From Draconibacterium aestuarii (GTDB lineage Bacteria; Bacteroidota; Bacteroidia; Bacteroidales; Prolixibacteraceae), in contig JAPOHD010000027.1 in NCBI GenBank assembly GCA_026671195.1, forward strand, positions 310,001 through 374,000: 64,000 bases of DNA. The letters run 5' to 3'. Both the position numbers and the translations under genes were made by a program. The notes below the pieces were generated by a model. The model worked only from the letters and a program-made list of their open reading frames with translations. It searched no databases and had not been told where the DNA came from. Of this stretch, positions 1-8,518 are shown piece by piece (within the stretch, counting starts at the first letter, position 1; each line of letters starts with the position of its first letter).

Positions 1-226
1 AATTCGAATAAGACTGTATTCTGCAATCTCGGCGGCCGCTGTAATTCTAATTGTACTCGCAGTTTTTCTGGATGCAAGGAAAACCAAAAAAACACAAATG
101 GCTGACAACTTTTTTGTAATGGAGCAGGCACTGTTTCAGGTTTCCGAGAGTTTGCAACCGCCGCAGGAGCCTGAAGAGATGCTGGTGCTTTGGGTTGATG
201 ATGAGGTGGAAATAATTATTAATTAG
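1..226 (+). CDS. C-terminal end of a small membrane protein (partial)
   Basis: The open frame enters from the left edge and stops with TAG at 224-226, giving at least 74 residues. It has one hydrophobic segment at about residues 6-23 of the visible part, followed by a basic stretch (DARKTKKT) and an acidic tail rich in Glu and Pro. This topology resembles the small single-pass proteins encoded between ECF sigma factors and DUF4252 genes in Bacteroidota, some thought to act like anti-sigma factors. The DUF4252 gene starts 82 bases downstream on the same strand, which fits. The family is not recognised; the role is inferred only from context. Confidence 0.6.
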   Translation, partial: IRIRLYSAISAAAVILIVLAVFLDARKTKKTQMADNFFVMEQALFQVSESLQPPQEPEEMLVLWVDDEVEIIIN

Positions 227-308
227 AAAAGGAAATTGAGTTTCAAAGGAACTGCAGGTCTTGAAGAATTCAAAAAAGAATAGAGTAAAAACATAAAAAA
301 GAATAGAA

Positions 309-1298
309 ATGAAAAAGATACTATTAATGGTTCTGGTACTTGGAATTTCATTCCCTGTGCTGGCACAGCAATCCGGAAATTTATTTGAGCAGCTAACCGA
401 AAAATATGCTGACAAAGATGGATTTAGTGCAAGTCGGTTAACAAAGGACATGTTCGATCTGTATTTGAGAAAGAAGAATGTGGAGGAGTCGTCGGAGGTG
501 GCAGTTGCACTTAAAAACCTGGATAATATTCTGGTAGTTTCCGAAAGTAATGTTCAGGGATTTCCATTTGGCACCGAAAATAGTTTTGGAGTGGGTAATT
601 CGGAAGATAAAATGAAGCCGGAAAAACGTTCGAAAGACGACTCGGATTTGATGCATCAGGAGATTTTGAACTACTATAAAAGTAATAATTATACGCTTTT
701 TAAAACCGAGAAGCGAATGGGAGAGGACATTAAAGTCTATCTGAAGAAGAACGACAGCGGGATAAAAGCTTTGGCGCTGATCACAAAATCGTCGATGGCA
801 ACAAACCTGGTGGAGTTGCAGGGGGATATTGATTTAACAACTGTGGCCTCCTTAAGTAAAGCTATTAATTTGCGGGGATTGGAAAATTTGTATAAAATCG
901 ATAACAGCGGTCCTTATTTCGGGCAATTCCCGTCGTCCGGACATTTTGAAATGACAGAAGAGAGGATCGCTGAAATGGAAGCCCGGGCACGTGAAATAGC
1001 GGAACGACATGTCGAGCTATCAGAAGAACAGCGGGCAAAAATTGAACAGCAGGCACAGTTTCAGGCTCAAAAGCAAATGGAAATGGCTGAAAAATACCGC
1101 GAAATGGCTGAGAAATATGGCCGTCAGCCTATTTTCTTAAGTACACCAGGCGATACCAACACGGTATATTATATTAATGGGAAAAAAGTGAAGCCGGAAG
1201 ACGTAAAGAAGAAGTTGCAAGATGAGGAAATAGAGCAGGTAGTAAAAAAACACGATGATAAAGAGGGGAAAACAGTGATAAAAATTACAACTAAATAG
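309..1298 (+). CDS. DUF4252 domain-containing secreted protein
   Basis: 329 residues starting with a signal peptide (MKKILLMVLVLGISFPVLAQ) at ATG 309. The body matches the general look of DUF4252, a Bacteroidota family of unknown function often encoded beside ECF sigma/anti-sigma genes. Residues about 218-268 form a charged, Glu/Arg/Gln-rich segment likely to be a long helix or coiled coil. The tail (about 285-329) is a small Lys-rich region containing YYINGKKVKPEDVKKKL. That helical insertion and tail make it longer than the simple members of the family as I recall them. It is probably cotranscribed with the small membrane protein upstream. The gene converges with the DUF4270 gene, with a shared terminator in between. 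No catalytic motif is visible. Confidence 0.7.
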   Translation: MKKILLMVLVLGISFPVLAQQSGNLFEQLTEKYADKDGFSASRLTKDMFDLYLRKKNVEESSEVAVALKNLDNILVVSESNVQGFPFGTENSFGVGNSEDKMKPEKRSKDDSDLMHQEILNYYKSNNYTLFKTEKRMGEDIKVYLKKNDSGIKALALITKSSMATNLVELQGDIDLTTVASLSKAINLRGLENLYKIDNSGPYFGQFPSSGHFEMTEERIAEMEARAREIAERHVELSEEQRAKIEQQAQFQAQKQMEMAEKYREMAEKYGRQPIFLSTPGDTNTVYYINGKKVKPEDVKKKLQDEEIEQVVKKHDDKEGKTVIKITTK

Positions 1299-1350
1299 TT
1301 TTAAATTTTGCCTTTTGGGCAGAGGATGCAAACAGATATTTGATAAAAGA

Positions 1351-1387
1351 GAAGGGGCAAAAATCACAATTTTGCCCCTTCTTTTAT
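1351..1387. terminator. Bidirectional intrinsic terminator between convergent genes
   Basis: A 12-bp perfect stem, GAAGGGGCAAAA (1351-1362) and TTTTGCCCCTTC (1370-1381), has a 7-base loop. It is followed by a T-rich run on the plus strand and mirrored by a T-rich run on the minus strand. It sits between the stop codons of the DUF4252 gene (plus) and the DUF4270 gene (minus), so it probably ends both transcripts. Confidence 0.8.
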
Positions 1388-1406
1388 ATCATCTTACTAT
1401 TCATTT

Positions 1407-2756
1407 CTATTCTAATAATTTAGAGTAGGTAACAATTAACTGAACACCGCTACCTTTAAGCGGACTCTCCAACACAACACGGTTAGCATAACTGGTTTTT
1501 CTGCCGGTGGAAAGGTAAAATCCATTATTGCCAACATCGCCTTCAATAACCCGTTGCATGTGCTGGGTAATATTAAAGCGGTATTGATAATTGCTGTTTA
1601 AATATCCACCATAAAATAACGGATTAAAGAAGTAATCTGCGGGAATCCGTTCTTCGCCGTCATCGTCAATAAATGTGACTAACAGTTGAGACGGTGGTGC
1701 AAAATTATCCTTGTCTGTTACAATAGTGTCAACCTGAAATACGAGCTCAGCTTTGTTGATTGCTGTATTGGTCGAATCTTTCCAGTTTTCAAGTCCTTCA
1801 ATGTAAAATTTCGATTTTAATCCTCCGGTTGGCTGAATGTATAAATATTCGTCCATTACAACTTCCTGGTTCAGGTTTCCTTCAAATACAGTTCCTGTAT
1901 AATCGTGTTCAATACTGTTCACGCGAGCACTGTATGGAGTAATTATAAAAGCACGCGACAAAGTATCCGCATCTTCCTCCGGATCCAGTTCTTTTTCAAT
2001 ATTCTCGTCGTTATTGTAATATACCACTAACGCTGAGCCCTGAAAAGAACTGCTGGATGCCGCTTCCAGTTTGATCATGTTGCCAACCGAGCCATTAAGC
2101 TTCTCTGCTTCAATATATAATCCTTTGAAAAACTTAAGGAATACATCGTTGCTTATAAGTGACAGCGAATCAAGATTAACGAGCTTTTCTCCCAGCGAAT
2201 TGTCCAAAGGAATACTAATTAACTGATAAAGTGTGTCTGTTTCTGTTGAATCCATCTTGACTTTTGCCAGGTAATCAATCTCACCCAGAACATTATCGTA
2301 GGCCATCGATTTTAAATCAATATCCTGTGTGTAATCGGTATAAGGATCAATCGACTCTGCCATTTCGTATACTTTCAGGTGTTGTGGCGTAATTGTATCG
2401 CCATATACCGTACGAAAGTATAAAAACAGCCTGACAGAATCGGGAACAGGATTTGTTCCAAATGCAGGATAAGAACTAAGTCTGAACTGGGCAGCAAAAT
2501 TTATATGTGAGCTTCCAAAAACAGGATCGTTTAAACTCCCAAGTAAACTTGTGCCCCCGCTGCTTATTAGTCCGTCTTCAGTATGTGTATAAGCCGAAAT
2601 GTCATCTTTTATAACAACGTTTTTTACGTTTATCAGATCTTCGCCCGGTAACATTTCAAAACCCAGATCATTTCTGTTATCACAAGCAGTAAAAGCTACG
2701 GCTAATAACAACATGCCTGCAATTACACGTAAATTTTGCTTAATATTATTTTTCAC
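1407..2756 (-). CDS. DUF4270 family lipoprotein
   Basis: About 449 residues. The N-terminus carries a lipoprotein signal ending in a lipobox-like AFTAC, so the mature protein should be a lipid-anchored envelope protein. The sequence after the Cys (DNRNDLGFEMLPGEDL) is characteristic of DUF4270, a Bacteroidota family of beta-rich lipoproteins of unknown function. No ATG lies before the signal peptide: GTG at 2756 or TTG at 2759 are the only sensible starts, and GTG is preferred. A -7-like box lies about 60 bases upstream. It is encoded next to a glycogen-synthase-like gene and panC, an order I believe recurs in Bacteroidales. No enzymatic motif was seen. Confidence 0.8.
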   Translation of the reverse strand: MKNNIKQNLRVIAGMLLLAVAFTACDNRNDLGFEMLPGEDLINVKNVVIKDDISAYTHTEDGLISSGGTSLLGSLNDPVFGSSHINFAAQFRLSSYPAFGTNPVPDSVRLFLYFRTVYGDTITPQHLKVYEMAESIDPYTDYTQDIDLKSMAYDNVLGEIDYLAKVKMDSTETDTLYQLISIPLDNSLGEKLVNLDSLSLISNDVFLKFFKGLYIEAEKLNGSVGNMIKLEAASSSSFQGSALVVYYNNDENIEKELDPEEDADTLSRAFIITPYSARVNSIEHDYTGTVFEGNLNQEVVMDEYLYIQPTGGLKSKFYIEGLENWKDSTNTAINKAELVFQVDTIVTDKDNFAPPSQLLVTFIDDDGEERIPADYFFNPLFYGGYLNSNYQYRFNITQHMQRVIEGDVGNNGFYLSTGRKTSYANRVVLESPLKGSGVQLIVTYSKLLE

Positions 2757-2813
2757 CAATTTTCTGATTTATTAAATTCGATACTCTTGTTGTGTTTTTT
2801 CTACTACGTTTCA

Positions 2814-2821
2814 CAAACGTA
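2814..2821 (-). promoter_or_regulatory. Candidate -7 box for the DUF4270 gene
   Basis: The minus strand reads TACGTTTG, a full match to the Bacteroidota -7 consensus TAnnTTTG, about 60 bases before the start codon. A convincing -33 TTTG at the expected distance is not visible, so support is partial. Confidence 0.35.
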
Positions 2822-2905
2822 TGAAAAATCAACGAGAGCTTTCTGAATTCATTGTATAATTGAACTATTTAAAATAAATATTGATTTTTTTACGAATACG
2901 GAACA

Positions 2906-3706
2906 CTATACTTTGTCGTAAAAATCGTTATACGAATCAATGTAAGTTTCTTTAGGCTGGAAGTCTAAGAACATCTTGCCCGATTCGGCGATGTATTTTT
3001 TAACACCTGCATTAATTGTCTCTGTTCCCTGAATTACAGCATCTGAATAATCGATAGCAAGTTTATTCACATTCTCGTATGTTGGATCCTGAATAATAGA
3101 AACATCTTCTTTTGTAATGCCATCAAGCAATAGTTTTTCGTTAAAATTGCTGTCAAGCGTATTTTTAAAATCATCGTCGTAGGCCGAGTAAACCACTTTT
3201 GAGTTTGCAAAAAGCGGATCGTTATAATAATACTTTTTAATGTAAAGCGGAACCAATGATGTTAACCAGCCATGGCAGTGGATGATATCCGGAGCCCAAC
3301 GCAATTTAATAACTGTTTCCAGTACTCCACGGGCGAAAAATACAGCACGTTCGTCATTGTCTTCAAACTCCTTCCCATCGGCATCGTTTAAGACAAACTT
3401 TCGCTGAAAATAGTCTTCATTATCGATAAAATATACCTGCATACGAGCAGCCTGGATAGAGGCAACTTTTATGATAAGCGGGTGGTCGGTATCGTTAATT
3501 ACAAGGTTCATACCCGACAAACGAATTACTTCATGCAATTGGTTACGTCGCTCATTTACACAGCCATAACGGGGCATAAATGTTCTAATTTCTCTACCTC
3601 TTTCCTGAACGCCCTGAGGTAAGTAACGGGCAATTTCCGACATTTCACTTTCAGGTAAATACGGTGTAATTTCTTGTGAAATATAAAGGATTCTTTTCTT
3701 TTCCAT
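2906..3706 (-). CDS. Glycogen/starch synthase-like protein, N-terminal GT5 domain only
   Basis: 266 residues from ATG 3706. The beginning (KKRILYISQEITPY) and the central PDIIHCHGWLTSLVPLY segment match the N-terminal Rossmann domain of family 5 glycosyltransferases (ADP-glucose-type glycogen synthases). A normal synthase has about 480 residues with a second, nucleotide-binding domain, which is absent here. The glycine-rich KxGG motif near the N-terminus that contacts ADP-glucose is replaced by ESEMSEIARYLP. Such short homologues are, to my knowledge, common in Bacteroidota next to panC. Seen: a single half-enzyme domain without the donor-binding motif. Inferred: it is probably not a functional synthase on its own and may be regulatory or have a different substrate. 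Confidence 0.75.
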   Translation of the reverse strand: MEKKRILYISQEITPYLPESEMSEIARYLPQGVQERGREIRTFMPRYGCVNERRNQLHEVIRLSGMNLVINDTDHPLIIKVASIQAARMQVYFIDNEDYFQRKFVLNDADGKEFEDNDERAVFFARGVLETVIKLRWAPDIIHCHGWLTSLVPLYIKKYYYNDPLFANSKVVYSAYDDDFKNTLDSNFNEKLLLDGITKEDVSIIQDPTYENVNKLAIDYSDAVIQGTETINAGVKKYIAESGKMFLDFQPKETYIDSYNDFYDKV

Positions 3707-3735
3707 GAACCAAATGTGCAGTTAAAAACAGGGTG

Positions 3736-3743
3736 CAAAAGTA
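3736..3743 (-). promoter_or_regulatory. Candidate -7 box for the glycogen-synthase-like gene
   Basis: The minus strand reads TACTTTTG, a full match to TAnnTTTG, 30 bases upstream of the ATG at 3706. A degenerate TTTTCG lies roughly where the -33 element would be. The plus strand just beyond it (TTTACTTTGC near 3828-3838) may hold the divergent panC promoter. Confidence 0.4.
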
Positions 3744-3855
3744 ATAAAAATAAACGAAAATTCAAGTTAAGTTCGTTAGCTTCAGTTACTATAGTTGTTT
3801 TTTTCGATGTTTTAACAATTAAATTTATTTACTTTGCAGCCGCAAAAATTGGGGT

Positions 3856-4695
3856 ATGATCTTGGTTAAAACATTAGAAGATTTACGTCGAGAGCTGGAC
3901 AGTTTCGACAAGGCTGAAACCGTTGGTTTTGTGCCAACTATGGGGGCTTTGCATCAAGGGCATTTGTCGCTTGTAGCAAAAGCTGTGGAAGAGAATCCGC
4001 ATGTAGTTGTAAGCATTTTTGTGAACCCGACACAGTTCAATGATCTTAAAGATTTGGAACGTTATCCGCGTACACTGGCAAGGGATATGGAATTGTTAAA
4101 ACCTACGGGTTGTTCCATTGTTTTTGCTCCCAATGCAAAAGAAGTATACCCTGAACCCGATTTACGAAAATTTAACTTTGGAAAATTGGAAGAAGTAATG
4201 GAAGGCGCACATCGCCCGGGACATTTTAATGGTGTGGCACAGGTGGTTAGCCGGTTGTTTGACATGGTTAAACCCGATAAATCGTACTTCGGACTAAAGG
4301 ATTTCCAGCAATTGGCGATTGTTAAAAATATGGTAAAACAATTACAACTTCCGGTTGAAATTGTACCTTGCGCCATAATTCGCGAAGAAAGTGGTTTAGC
4401 CATGAGCTCGCGGAATGAATTATTGACTAAAGAACAGCGGGAAAATGCTTCAGTAATTTCAACAACATTATTTAAGGCGAAAGAACTAATGGGGCAAAAA
4501 TCCGTAGAAGAACTGACCGGGTGGGTTGTTGATGAAATCAACAAAAATCCATTTCTAGATGTTGAATATTTTGAAATTGTTGACGACGAGCAACTGCAAC
4601 CAGTTAAAAGCTGGAACGAAGAAAGTACCAAGGTTGGATGTGTTGCTGTGTTTTGTGGCAAAATAAGACTAATTGACAACCTTGTTTTTAATTAA
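3856..4695 (+). CDS. panC: Pantothenate synthetase (pantoate--beta-alanine ligase)
   Basis: 279 residues, full length for the family. It condenses pantoate with beta-alanine using ATP to give pantothenate, the precursor of coenzyme A, in the cytoplasm. Visible signatures are the nucleotidyltransferase HxGH site in [14 protein letters not shown] (about residues 27-40), FVNPTQF, the FGLKDFQQ segment and the SSRN motif near residue 182. It starts at ATG 3856 and is followed 14 bases later by panD, which makes the beta-alanine substrate, so the two form a compact operon. A TTTACTTTGC sequence 20-30 bases upstream is a plausible -7 region. coaX, a later step of the same pathway, is elsewhere in this window. 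Confidence 0.97.
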   Translation: MILVKTLEDLRRELDSFDKAETVGFVPTMGALHQGHLSLVAKAVEENPHVVVSIFVNPTQFNDLKDLERYPRTLARDMELLKPTGCSIVFAPNAKEVYPEPDLRKFNFGKLEEVMEGAHRPGHFNGVAQVVSRLFDMVKPDKSYFGLKDFQQLAIVKNMVKQLQLPVEIVPCAIIREESGLAMSSRNELLTKEQRENASVISTTLFKAKELMGQKSVEELTGWVVDEINKNPFLDVEYFEIVDDEQLQPVKSWNEESTKVGCVAVFCGKIRLIDNLVFN

Positions 4696-4709
4696 GAAAA
4701 AGCAACGTT

Positions 4710-5060
4710 ATGCAAATTGAAGTTTGTAAATCGAAAATACATAAGGTAACCGTTACCGAAGCAAACCTGCAATATGTGGGGAGCATAACCATTGATGAAG
4801 ATTTAATGGATGCAGCCAACCTGATTGAAAACGAAAAAGTTCAGGTGGTAAATATTAATAATGGCGAACGTTTAGAAACATATGTTATTAGAGGGGAGCG
4901 GGGAACCGGAACAATCTGTCTGAACGGACCCGCTGCACGTAAAGTCGCAGTTGGCGATGTAGTAATAATAATTTCGTATGCTTTAATGGATTTTGAAGAG
5001 GCCAAAACGTTTAAGCCCAGCCTTATTTTTCCTGATATTGAGACCAATACGGTAGTTTGA
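4710..5060 (+). CDS. panD: Aspartate 1-decarboxylase proenzyme
   Basis: 116 residues, normal length. It decarboxylates aspartate to beta-alanine. The family is made as a proenzyme that self-cleaves between Gly24 and Ser25 to generate a pyruvoyl cofactor; the required pair is present exactly at residues 24-25 (YVGSITID). Also visible are the catalytic Lys9 (KSKIHK), Arg in the [10 protein letters not shown] segment (about 54-63) and [12 protein letters not shown]. Encoded 14 bases after panC and followed by a strong intrinsic terminator, it closes the two-gene panCD operon. Confidence 0.97.
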   Translation: MQIEVCKSKIHKVTVTEANLQYVGSITIDEDLMDAANLIENEKVQVVNINNGERLETYVIRGERGTGTICLNGPAARKVAVGDVVIIISYALMDFEEAKTFKPSLIFPDIETNTVV

Positions 5061-5085
5061 AAAGTAATAAAATATAAAAGATAGT

Positions 5086-5119
5086 ACCTCGTGGTTTTAT
5101 TAAGCCACGAGGTTTTTTT
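5086..5119 (+). terminator. Intrinsic terminator of panCD
   Basis: Stem ACCTCGTGG (5086-5094) pairs with CCACGAGGT (5105-5113) around a 10-base loop. A run of seven T follows immediately at 5113-5119. It begins 26 bases after the panD stop codon. Confidence 0.9.
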
Positions 5120-5187
5120 ATTTATGTTCGAAATCTATTCATCGTATTTCAAAGCGATCCATTCATTGCTCATGCTACTTTATATAG

Positions 5188-5233
5188 CAGAAGACCGAAG
5201 ATATTCCCATTGGCAATAATCTTCGGCCTTCTG
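5188..5233 (-). terminator. Long hairpin downstream of the GH3 gene, probable terminator
   Basis: A 15-bp stem pairs 5188-5202 (CAGAAGACCGAAGAT) with 5219-5233, with a 16-base loop. The single non-Watson-Crick position is an A-C mismatch on the plus strand but a G-U pair on the minus strand, which favours minus-strand RNA. It lies about 80 bases after the stop of the GH3 gene. The T-run is weak (CTATATAAAG), so it may act as a 3-prime stabiliser as much as a terminator. Confidence 0.55.
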
Positions 5234-5314
5234 TTTTCGAATAACCAGTAACAACACCCTCGAATGTTATCGGCAGGCTGTTATTTTATATAGTATTAAT
5301 ATGTACCGTTTGCC

Positions 5315-7654
5315 TTAATCCACGCGCAATGTCGATTCCAAACGAATATTATCGGATGCGGAACCAATCATGAGCTTAAAACTTCCCGTTTCAACAACTC
5401 GTTTCAAATTTCGGTTTACTATCGATAAATCATCCTCCGTAATAGTAAAGCTCAGTTCTTTTTCCGTTTGTTTTTTCAGAAAAATACGTTTAAAATGTTT
5501 GAGCTGTTTCATGGGTTGTACCATCGAAGCATATTCGTCTCTTAAATACAGTTGAGCCACTTCATCGCCATCGTAGTTTCCGGTGTTTTTTACCACAAAA
5601 GAAACCTTGAACTTATCGTTTGCCAATTTTTCTACCTTTAAGTTTTTGTATTCGAATGTGGTGTAGCTTAGTCCGTAGCCAAACGGGTATAGCGGAGTAG
5701 CCGACAGCTCGACATAGTTATGAGCATTCGGATTTTTCTTGTTGTAATAAATCGGTACCTGCCCAACGTTGCGGGGTACGGTTACCGGTAAACGACCGGC
5801 CGGGTTATAATCGCCAAACAGAATGTCGGCAATTGCGTTTCCTCCTTCTTGTCCCGGATACCATGCATTTAGCAGGGCATCTGCATTTTCATCAGCCCAG
5901 TTCATGTTTAAAGGACGTCCTTCAATGTAAACCACAATTAATGGTTTGCCTGTGGCTTTTACGGCCCTTAATAAATCCATTTGATACCCGAGCAGCCCCA
6001 GTGTTGCACGGTCAAAACCCTCGCCGCACTCCATATCGCTTACGGTAGTGGAAGAGGCTACTGCTGCTCCGGTTTCTTTGTAACTGGTTTTAAAGTCGCG
6101 GGCGCTCGATCCTCCAACAGCAACAACTATAACATCGGCATTTTTTGCCGCGGCAACCGCCTCTTCAATATTTTGCCAGGTGGTATCTCTAATAGAACAA
6201 CCTTTTACATATTCAACATTTTTGGCTCCTATTTTAGTAGAAATTCCGTCGAGAATTGTTTTTACATTACTGTCCTCCTGGGGAGCTGTATAGTCGCCCA
6301 GCATATTGTAACGGTTGTGTGCATTTGGGCCAATTACGGCAACTTTACCAATGTTCTTATCCAAAGGAAGTAGGTTGTTTGTATTTTTTAGTAACACAAT
6401 GGCTTGCTGGGCCGCTTTTCGGGCTATGGTAATGTTGGCTTCATTTCGTACTTCTTGTTTTGCTTTCAGAGGATCGACATAGGGATTTTCAAACAAACCC
6501 ATTTCGAACTTTAAACGAAGTACACGGTATGCAGCCGAATCGATCAGATCTTCTTTAATCTTCGACTCTTTGGCAGCAGCAATTAGTTTGGTATACGCAT
6601 CGCCGCCCAAATCCACATCAACTCCGGCTTCTAGTGCCAGCACTGCTGCATCTTGAATAGTAGGTGCTACATAGTGGCTGCCATGAATGCCTTCAATACT
6701 ATATAAATCAGAAACTGAATATCCCGAAAAATTCCAGTCGTTTTGCAGAATGTCGCGGTATAGATACGAATTTGCAGTACACGGAATTCCATCAATTGAG
6801 TTATACGAGGTCATTACTGATAAGGCTCCTGCATCGATGGCAGCTTTAAATGGTGGAAGAAAATTCTGGTGTAACTCATGCATGCCAACCGAAGAGGCAT
6901 TCCCGTTTTGGCCACTTTCAGGAACGCCATAAGCCACAAAATGTTTCAGGGTAGAAATTACACTGTTTTCATTGCTCAAGTCTCCTGCGCCTTCTCCTTT
7001 TACCATGGCAGCTCCAAGTTTTGCCGATAAAACCGGATCTTCGCCAAATGTTTCCTCTACTCTTGACCATCGTGGATCGCGCGCCAAATCAAGCACCGGA
7101 CCATAGGCAATATGGGCGCCCTGTAACCGAATTTCATTAGCCATAACGGCTCCAACTTCGGTTAAAAGGTCTTCCGACCAGCTGGATGCCAGGGCAATTC
7201 CTGTAGGAAAAACAGTAGTTCCAATGGCCATGTGTCCGTGTGGACTTTCTTCGGCAAGAAAAATAGGAATTCCAAGGCGGGTTTCTTCAATACAATAACG
7301 CTGCAGTGCATTTCCGGCTTTGGCTGCCATTTCCGGATTTAGTCCATTGTCCAGCGTTTTTCTTGTCCAGGGATCTGCCCTGTAGGTGGCCCAAAGCATA
7401 CCCGTATGTTTTTTTTGCAGCTCGTTTTTAAATTTGTCTGAACAGCTCACTTCGTCCCCGTTTTGTTCATACATTTCCCAACCCATGGGGCACAGCATCT
7501 GGCCCACTTTTTCTTCCAATGTCATTCGCGAAAGAAGATCGTGTGTGCGTTCAGCAGCGCTCAGGTTTGGATTTTTATAAGGTTGTGCCTGCAAAACAAA
7601 TCCGGATGCAAGCAGTGCAAAGAGCACAAAATACAAATAGCTAATTCTTATCAT
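5315..7654 (-). CDS. Secreted glycoside hydrolase family 3 (beta-glucosidase/beta-xylosidase type)
   Basis: 779 residues from ATG 7654 with a signal peptide (about residues 1-23), so it should act in the periplasm or outside. The order is the GH3 N-terminal TIM barrel (about 35-390), the alpha/beta sandwich (about 415-650) and a C-terminal fibronectin-III-like domain (about 690-775). Visible motifs are GPVLDLARDPRWSRVEETFGEDP and GYSVSDLYSI, in which Asp316 is the expected nucleophile. The PFGYGLSYTTFEY segment starts the C-terminal part. The family removes terminal beta-linked glucose or xylose from oligosaccharides; specificity cannot be told from sequence alone. It stands alone, with no SusC/SusD or transporter beside it. 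Confidence 0.93.
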   Translation of the reverse strand: MIRISYLYFVLFALLASGFVLQAQPYKNPNLSAAERTHDLLSRMTLEEKVGQMLCPMGWEMYEQNGDEVSCSDKFKNELQKKHTGMLWATYRADPWTRKTLDNGLNPEMAAKAGNALQRYCIEETRLGIPIFLAEESPHGHMAIGTTVFPTGIALASSWSEDLLTEVGAVMANEIRLQGAHIAYGPVLDLARDPRWSRVEETFGEDPVLSAKLGAAMVKGEGAGDLSNENSVISTLKHFVAYGVPESGQNGNASSVGMHELHQNFLPPFKAAIDAGALSVMTSYNSIDGIPCTANSYLYRDILQNDWNFSGYSVSDLYSIEGIHGSHYVAPTIQDAAVLALEAGVDVDLGGDAYTKLIAAAKESKIKEDLIDSAAYRVLRLKFEMGLFENPYVDPLKAKQEVRNEANITIARKAAQQAIVLLKNTNNLLPLDKNIGKVAVIGPNAHNRYNMLGDYTAPQEDSNVKTILDGISTKIGAKNVEYVKGCSIRDTTWQNIEEAVAAAKNADVIVVAVGGSSARDFKTSYKETGAAVASSTTVSDMECGEGFDRATLGLLGYQMDLLRAVKATGKPLIVVYIEGRPLNMNWADENADALLNAWYPGQEGGNAIADILFGDYNPAGRLPVTVPRNVGQVPIYYNKKNPNAHNYVELSATPLYPFGYGLSYTTFEYKNLKVEKLANDKFKVSFVVKNTGNYDGDEVAQLYLRDEYASMVQPMKQLKHFKRIFLKKQTEKELSFTITEDDLSIVNRNLKRVVETGSFKLMIGSASDNIRLESTLRVD

Positions 7655-7954
7655 GACTTTTTTTGTTATACAATTTTACACAAAGAAATAAAGATATTAT
7701 AAAAAAATTTAAGAAGTTCGTGTATTTATTTACCGCGACACATTTTGTTAAAACTGAAAACGTAGGTAATAATCTTGGTTCGATATAAAATACAAACACA
7801 GCTTTTGCTATTTGAGAGGATGAAGTACATAGGTAAACATATCCATTTATCGCCACAGGTAATTTAGAAGAGGAAAGATATCCGTTTTATTTCAAGATTT
7901 TATAACTACTTTTGGGCTTGAATTAACGGTTTTGAACCTTTTGAAATAAACTAA
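7655..7954. other. Divergent intergenic region between GH3 and rfaE2
   Basis: A 300-base AT-rich gap that should hold promoters for both divergent genes. On the plus side a full -7 match is present (7907-7914). On the minus side no clear TAnnTTTG box is visible. No credible small gene, tRNA or structured RNA was seen here. Confidence 0.6.
7907..7914 (+). promoter_or_regulatory. Candidate -7 box for rfaE2
   Basis: TACTTTTG fully matches the Bacteroidota -7 consensus TAnnTTTG. It lies 40 bases before the ATG at 7955. A TTTTA sequence about 20 bases upstream stands where TTTG of the -33 element would be expected. Confidence 0.4.
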
Positions 7955-8443
7955 ATGAACGTAGTTAGTAAATCGAAAATATTTTACGATTTTGAGTCGC
8001 TGAAGCCTTTATTGACCATTTGGAAGGGGAGTAATAATACCATTGTCTTTACAAACGGATGTTTCGACATAATACATCACGGGCATGTTGATTCTTTACA
8101 AAAATCGGCGGCTTTGGGTACACGACTGATCGTTGGTTTAAATTCTGATCAATCGGTGGAACTTTTGAAAGGGGAGAACCGTCCTGTTTTTAGTGAGCAA
8201 GCACGTGCTGAAATTTTAGCTGCCTTTGAATGTGTTGATGCAGTAATCATTTTCAAGGAGGAAACTCCGGCAGAAATCATTGCAAAAATTTTACCCGATG
8301 TTTTGGTAAAAGGTGCAGAATATAAAATTCATGAAATTGCCGGTCACGACACTGTATTGAGTAATGGAGGGAAAGTTGAAATTCTGGATCTAGTGGATGG
8401 AATTTCTACAACTGATATAATTGACCGGATAAAAAAACTATAA
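7955..8443 (+). CDS. rfaE2: D-glycero-beta-D-manno-heptose 1-phosphate adenylyltransferase-type enzyme
   Basis: 162 residues, matching the stand-alone adenylyltransferase half of HldE. It would activate heptose 1-phosphate with ATP to ADP-heptose for the inner core of lipopolysaccharide, in the cytoplasm. The nucleotidyltransferase motif TNGCFDIIHHGH (33-44, HxGH at 41-44) and the GLNSDQSVELLKG segment are clear; GENRPVFSEQARAEIL and DVLVKGAEY complete the family pattern. No kinase half is fused or adjacent. Related cytidylyltransferases of glycerol phosphate share the fold, but the C-terminal VKGAEY and the SDQSV motif favour the heptose enzyme. Confidence 0.85.
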   Translation: MNVVSKSKIFYDFESLKPLLTIWKGSNNTIVFTNGCFDIIHHGHVDSLQKSAALGTRLIVGLNSDQSVELLKGENRPVFSEQARAEILAAFECVDAVIIFKEETPAEIIAKILPDVLVKGAEYKIHEIAGHDTVLSNGGKVEILDLVDGISTTDIIDRIKKL

Positions 8444-8518
8444 ACAAGGTTTTGATTTCTTTGTGTTCTTTTAATACCAGAAACTTGCGCAAAGCCGGCA
8501 CATGGAAATACTAAGATA

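Noticed and set aside
4062-4679. Long minus-strand frame of 205 codons inside panC
   Set aside because: It is the reverse-strand shadow of a clearly identified gene and shows no independent domain or start signal.
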